A stretch of DNA of 10,706 nucleotides from JAAYZK01 sp964535025 (GTDB taxonomy: Bacteria > Planctomycetota > Phycisphaerae > SM23-33 > FEN-1343): NCBI GenBank assembly GCA_964535025.1, contig CAZHRW010000060.1:1-10706 (forward strand), written 5' to 3'. The notes below the pieces were generated by a model. The model had not been told where the DNA came from, did no database searches, and saw nothing but the letters and a program-made list of their open reading frames with translations. The position numbers and the translations under genes are program-made. Below, in pieces: positions 6,354-10,706 of the stretch. Within the stretch, counting starts at the first letter, position 1. Each line of letters opens with the position of its first letter.

Positions 6354-9300
6354 CTAAGGCAGCATCTGCCGGATTTCGGCGCGGGCGGCGCTGTCGAAGA
6401 CGCCCGCGGCGGCGTCGATGCGAAGCGCCTCCTCGAGGTACGCGCGAACGGCGTCGCCGTCGTTGAGGTCGGCCGACGCGCGGGCCAGTTGCACCAGAGC
6501 GCGGGCGCGGGCGCCGCTGCCGGGGGCGGTGACGTCGCGGAGGCGGAGGAAGTCTTCCCGGGCCTCGGACGGACGGCCCTGGCGCAGGAGGATCATGCCG
6601 CGGGTGTCCAGGAGGTTCACGTAGTCCGGCCGAAGCCGCAAGCCCCTGTCGGCCAGATCGAGGGCCTCGTCATACGCCTGGTGGTGCTCGGCGAGGATCC
6701 ACGCCAGGCCGTTGAGGGCGCGGGGCGTGGCCGGGGCATCCCGCAAGACTCGCCGGTAGGTGCGCACGGCCACGTCGGCTTCGCCAAGCCGATACTGCAG
6801 GGCCGCCAGTTCGAGCTGGAGGGCCACCGGCTCGGGGGCCGCGGCGGCGACCTTCTCGACCAGGGCGCGGGCCTGGGCCAGGTCGCCCGGGTTCTTGGAC
6901 CCCACCAGTACGGATGACGCGGCGATCAGCAGTCGGGCATGGTCGCCGGGCTTGTCGGCCCACGCCGCCACCACGTCGGGGACCGCATCATACTGCCCCC
7001 GGCTCCCCAGCAGGAACACCCGAAGACGCGCGGCGCGCGGATCGTTCGGCGCGAGCTGTTCAGCGCGGCTCAGGGCCGCTTCGGCATCGTCGAGGCGACC
7101 GCCGTGCCGCAGCAGCTCGCCGAGGGCCAGCAGGCTGCTGACGCTCCGGCCCCCTTCTTCCGTCCGGCAATACGCCTCCAGTACGGCGATCGCCTCGTCG
7201 GTCCTGTCCAGGGCCGCCAGGAGGTTCGCCTGAAGCAGCCGCAGCGGCTCGGGCGCATCGGCGCCCGACGCCAGGGGTCCCACGATGGCCAGGGCCTCGC
7301 CCGTGGCCGTCCGATCGTCGGCGGCCAGGGCCGCCTGGCCGAGAATGCCGGCGGCGTCAAGGCTCGTGTTGTTCTCGTCGAGGATCCTCCGGGCCACATC
7401 GGCGGCGACGGCGGTGTTGTTCAGGGCCAGTTCCGCGCGGGCCATCGCCAACAGCAGGGCCTCGTGACCCGGGGTGGCCGACAGGGCGCGCACGGCCGTC
7501 TGCTTCGCCTCCTGGTAATCGCCCTGGCTCATCAGCAGGTCGATCAGATCCAGTTGCCCGCCGATCGACGTCGGCTCGATTTGGACGGCCCGCTGGAGCT
7601 TGTCGCGGGCCTGCGCGAGGGACGCCTCGCCGCCGTCGGCCCTGAGCACGCGGGCGCGAATCCGCATCAGTTCGGGGTCATCGCGGAACTGCTCCTCCAA
7701 CCGCCCCAACAGGGCCAGGGCCCGTGTGCGGTCTTCGTCGCCGCCACGGGCAAACAGCAGTCGCATCAATCCTCGCGCCAGGGCCGGATCGTCGGGATAG
7801 GCGCGGCTTCCCGCGTCGAGGGCCGCCAGCGCGTCGTCGAGGCGTCCTCGATCGAGGTGGAAGGCCGCCAGGATCTCCCAGCCGCGTGCGCCGTGGGTCT
7901 CGAAGCCGGTCAGTTGCTGCAGGTCGCGCAAGGCCTCCTCGTCCATGCCCAGGCCGGCTTCGAACCCCGCCCGCATCAGGTAGGCGTTGAAATCCTCGCG
8001 GTCGGCGACGTAGGCATCGAGCACCGCCATCGTTTCATCGATGCGGTTTTCCGCCCTCAGGACCGTCGCCTTGGCGGCGACGATGCCCGGGGCGGTCGGA
8101 TCGATCGCCTCGGCCTGGCGGAGATAGGCGAAGGCCTGATCGGCATCGCGGGTCTGCCAATACAGCAGGCGGGCCAGCAGCACCCGGGAATCGACGTCGC
8201 GCTCGTCGTTGCTGACCCGCAGCTTGAGGTTCTCGATCGCGAGGGAGAAGTCGCCCGAGTGCAGCGCCAGGCGGATCTGCCAGTCGCCGGCCGTCCGCTG
8301 CGTCAGTTCCATGCGGTCGAGCACCTCGCGGGCATCCTCGAAGCGGTTCTGCTTCTCCAGCAGCGTGATGAGCCGGTCGGCCACCTCGACCGACGCGGGG
8401 TTGCGGCTGAGGGCCTGACGGCAGACCGCTTCGGCGTTGTCCATCTGGCTGAGCTTCCGGTACATCTCGGCCAGCACGAGCACCGGGGCCGACCAGTGGG
8501 GATCGTGGTCGATGCAGTACTCCAGCGTGTCGTGGATCGCCTCCTGGTGCGAGCGCCAGTCGTCACGCGCCAACTGCCCCGCGGCCTGGTGCAGACGCCA
8601 CAGCAGGCCCGTCTCGCCCTCGGCCCGGCGGATCTCGTCGACCAGGCGGTCCGACCAGGCGGGATCGGTCTGCACCTCGCGCAGGTTCAGCAGCATGGAC
8701 CGCGCCCGGATCTCGTGAGGGTCGCCCGCCGCCAGATCCCGCAGCAGCGCGACGCCCGCGGGGCGCTGCCCATGCAGCAGCTCGAGCACCGCCAGGCGCA
8801 GGGTCAGTTCCCGGCGCTCCCAGGGATCCTCGGCGTGGGACAGCCCCTCCTGCAGGCACGTTCGCGCCCCGTCGATATCCTCGGCGATGACGTACAGGCC
8901 GGCCAGCGACAGCCACGGTTCGGACATCTCGCTGTGGCGTTCGCAGGCCCTGCGGCAGACCTCGACCGCCTCGTCCACGCGGTCCGTCCGGTAGTAGTGA
9001 CGGGCCAACTGCATCTCCGCGCGGAGCGTTTCGGGGCACTCGGCGATTGCCAGTTTCAGTTCCCGCTCCGCCTCGGCGTGGTTCTCACGGTAGACGGCAA
9101 TGATGCTCTGGAGGATTCGGATGTCGACGCGATCGGGATGCTTGCGGCGCAGGTCCGCCAGTTCGGCCGAGAGGGCGTCGAGGCGCCCGCGATCGATCTG
9201 CTGGGGTTGTTCGGCCGCCAGGTAGATGCCGGCCTCGATCCGCAACAGCTTGAGGACCATGTCCGTCGGGTCGAGCGGCTCGGCCAGGCGCGCGGTCTCG

Positions 9301-10700
9301 AACGCCTTGTTCCAGTCTTGCAGCTTGAGGTACTCTTTGGCCAGTTGGAGCGTCATGTCCGGATCGCGCGGGCGAAGACGAAGGTACTGCAGCAGACTGC
9401 GCACGGCCCGATCGGTCTGATCGGTGCGGCTGTACGCTTCGGCGAGGAGCCTCCACAGGTCAGGCCGGTCCGTCTCGACCATCAGGACGGGATCGAGTAC
9501 GTCGATGACCTGGTAAGGGCGCTTCTGGGCGCGGGCCACCAGGGCCTTGAGATGGGCGACGTCGGCGGTCGAGGCGGAGCTTTGATCGCCCGTGCTCCGC
9601 AGGGCGAGATATTCCGCCAGCCGGGCCTCGGCCTCATCGGGCCGTCCCGACGCCAACAGGAGACGCACCCCGTAGGGCAGCGCCAAGACGCGGTGGCGCC
9701 GATCCTCGAACCCCTCCATCAGCGCCAGGGCTTCCTCGGCGTACGATGCGTCGGCCCCCGGGATCAGCGATAGCCTGGCGGCTCGGACGAAACGGGCCAG
9801 CCGCCAGTCGTTGACATCCAGGAAAAACTCCCGAATCGTCTTGGCATCGAGGTCGCGCGTCGCCTCGAGCTGGACCGCCGCGGCGGCCGCCTCGTTATGG
9901 GCAAGCCACTCGTCACAGAGCATCAGGAGAACACGGGGGTCGTCGATCCCGAGGCCGGCGGCCTGCTGAAGGTCCCGCCTCGCCTCATCCGGACGATCGT
10001 CGCTCCGAAGGAACCGGGCGCGGTACACCAGGGCCTCGGCCGAGGCCGGATCGTACGTCACGGCCCGATCGAACCACGCCTCGGCCCGCCGGCGGGCGTC
10101 GTCGGCGCCCGACGCGGCGAGCATCCCCGCCTTCATGGAGCAGGCCTGCACGTACTGGCGATGCTTCGCGTCGCTCTGTTCGCAGGCGTCGATGATCTCA
10201 TCGAGCACCGGGTCGGCTTCTTCACCCTTCCGCAGGCCCACCAGGGCCTCGGCCAGCCACACCCTGGCCTGCAGGTCGTCCGGCACGTGCTCGATCCGCT
10301 TGCCGGCCAGGTACCTTAACTCCGCATACTGCCCCAATCCGGCGTACAGTCCCGCCAGACGCTCATACGGGAGCGATTCGCTGGGCACCAACTCGATCAC
10401 CTGCCGATAGGCGACCGCGGCCTGCTGGACGTTCCGCCATTCCAACGGCCGCACCAGCAGGCAGGCTTCGGCGTACTGGAGGAGGATCTCGGTATCATCC
10501 TGATTCCGCCCCAGGTAGTACCGTAACTGCTGGCAGGCTTCCGCCCACTCCTCGCGGGCCAGCGCCTCCTTGCCGCGCGTGAGGGCCTGCTGGGACAGGA
10601 TCCCACGCCCCACGTGGCGAGCGCCCACCAGCGCCACGCCGAGCACGACGACGGCAACGAGGAGAATCACCAGCAAGCGAAGGTTGATCTTTCCGGTCAT
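6354..10700 (-). CDS. Giant membrane-anchored tetratricopeptide (TPR) repeat protein
   Basis: The 1448-residue product starts with a basic-hydrophobic anchor (residues 4-27, KINLRLLVILLVAVVVLGVA) without a lipobox or clear cleavage site, so it is probably a one-helix membrane protein with the rest outside the cytoplasm. Nearly all the remainder is helical repeats of about 34 residues with the TPR pattern of small/large residues and a closing DP or NP. Examples are PDLWRLLAEAYSRTDQTDRA, EPWLSLAGLYVIAEDIDGAR, DSRVLLARLLYWQTRDADQA and, near the C terminus, PRALNGLAWILAEHHQAYDE. By eye there are more than 20 units, with no enzymatic domain between them. TPR solenoids are protein-binding scaffolds. 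The layout recalls the large TPR proteins of exosortase/PEP-CTERM-type export loci, but no such genes are present here, so that link is only a possibility. The ATG at 10700 directly precedes the anchor; its ribosome binding site lies mostly outside the window and the frame is still open at the edge, so a slightly earlier start cannot be excluded. Confidence 0.92.
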   Translation of the reverse strand: MTGKINLRLLVILLVAVVVLGVALVGARHVGRGILSQQALTRGKEALAREEWAEACQQLRYYLGRNQDDTEILLQYAEACLLVRPLEWRNVQQAAVAYRQVIELVPSESLPYERLAGLYAGLGQYAELRYLAGKRIEHVPDDLQARVWLAEALVGLRKGEEADPVLDEIIDACEQSDAKHRQYVQACSMKAGMLAASGADDARRRAEAWFDRAVTYDPASAEALVYRARFLRSDDRPDEARRDLQQAAGLGIDDPRVLLMLCDEWLAHNEAAAAAVQLEATRDLDAKTIREFFLDVNDWRLARFVRAARLSLIPGADASYAEEALALMEGFEDRRHRVLALPYGVRLLLASGRPDEAEARLAEYLALRSTGDQSSASTADVAHLKALVARAQKRPYQVIDVLDPVLMVETDRPDLWRLLAEAYSRTDQTDRAVRSLLQYLRLRPRDPDMTLQLAKEYLKLQDWNKAFETARLAEPLDPTDMVLKLLRIEAGIYLAAEQPQQIDRGRLDALSAELADLRRKHPDRVDIRILQSIIAVYRENHAEAERELKLAIAECPETLRAEMQLARHYYRTDRVDEAVEVCRRACERHSEMSEPWLSLAGLYVIAEDIDGARTCLQEGLSHAEDPWERRELTLRLAVLELLHGQRPAGVALLRDLAAGDPHEIRARSMLLNLREVQTDPAWSDRLVDEIRRAEGETGLLWRLHQAAGQLARDDWRSHQEAIHDTLEYCIDHDPHWSAPVLVLAEMYRKLSQMDNAEAVCRQALSRNPASVEVADRLITLLEKQNRFEDAREVLDRMELTQRTAGDWQIRLALHSGDFSLAIENLKLRVSNDERDVDSRVLLARLLYWQTRDADQAFAYLRQAEAIDPTAPGIVAAKATVLRAENRIDETMAVLDAYVADREDFNAYLMRAGFEAGLGMDEEALRDLQQLTGFETHGARGWEILAAFHLDRGRLDDALAALDAGSRAYPDDPALARGLMRLLFARGGDEDRTRALALLGRLEEQFRDDPELMRIRARVLRADGGEASLAQARDKLQRAVQIEPTSIGGQLDLIDLLMSQGDYQEAKQTAVRALSATPGHEALLLAMARAELALNNTAVAADVARRILDENNTSLDAAGILGQAALAADDRTATGEALAIVGPLASGADAPEPLRLLQANLLAALDRTDEAIAVLEAYCRTEEGGRSVSSLLALGELLRHGGRLDDAEAALSRAEQLAPNDPRAARLRVFLLGSRGQYDAVPDVVAAWADKPGDHARLLIAASSVLVGSKNPGDLAQARALVEKVAAAAPEPVALQLELAALQYRLGEADVAVRTYRRVLRDAPATPRALNGLAWILAEHHQAYDEALDLADRGLRLRPDYVNLLDTRGMILLRQGRPSEAREDFLRLRDVTAPGSGARARALVQLARASADLNDGDAVRAYLEEALRIDAAAGVFDSAARAEIRQMLP

Positions 10701-10706
10701 CGAGCA

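Noticed and set aside
6939..9773. Plus-strand open frame of 944 codons
   Set aside because: It is antisense to the TPR gene. Its R/Q/G/V/H-rich composition is what a complement frame of G+C-rich coding DNA gives, and it has no recognisable domain.
1..10706. CRISPR array, insertion sequence or transposase
   Set aside because: No regularly spaced direct repeats, terminal inverted repeats around a transposase-like frame, or integrase motifs were seen on either strand.

Overview
The window is strongly G+C rich (by eye about two thirds G+C) and its codons end mostly in G or C. All five clear genes, plus one short remnant, are read from the minus strand. The combination suggests a Planctomycetota-type bacterium, possibly of the Phycisphaerae: a giant membrane-anchored TPR protein, a sugar ABC importer without its own ATPase, and a KaiC-like/ATP-grasp fusion protein. 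This placement is inference from gene families and composition; no rRNA or other marker gene is present.

In transcription order (right to left), the window opens with a 1448-residue protein with one N-terminal membrane helix and TPR repeats along almost its whole length (10700-6354). A gap of about 350 bases follows (6353-6002). It is rich in inverted repeats, including a 13-bp bulged stem just after the TPR stop codon, and it should hold the promoter of the next operon. The operon encodes a trehalose/maltose-type solute-binding lipoprotein (6001-4682), a MalF-type permease (4692-3775) and a MalG-type permease (3775-2948). These overlap by 11 bases and 1 base, so they are probably translationally coupled.

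After MalG comes an 82-codon open frame (2897-2649). It resembles the C-terminal beta-sandwich tail of secreted glycoside-hydrolase-like proteins, but no catalytic domain precedes it, so it is probably what remains of a deleted gene. The last gene (2573 to beyond position 1) begins at a GTG with a good ribosome binding site. Its visible 857 residues comprise a KaiC/RecA-like domain without a Walker A loop, a PPDK/PEP-synthase-type ATP-grasp domain with its key residues in place, and a further C-terminal domain. No phosphohistidine or PEP-binding barrel domain is visible.

The importer genes work together: the lipoprotein captures an oligosaccharide outside the membrane, the two permeases form the channel, and a shared ATPase encoded elsewhere would supply energy. 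The glycoside hydrolase remnant fits an ancestral carbohydrate-use locus. The TPR protein and the ATP-grasp fusion have no obvious metabolic link to the importer. The long plus-strand open frames are antisense shadows of the minus-strand genes.
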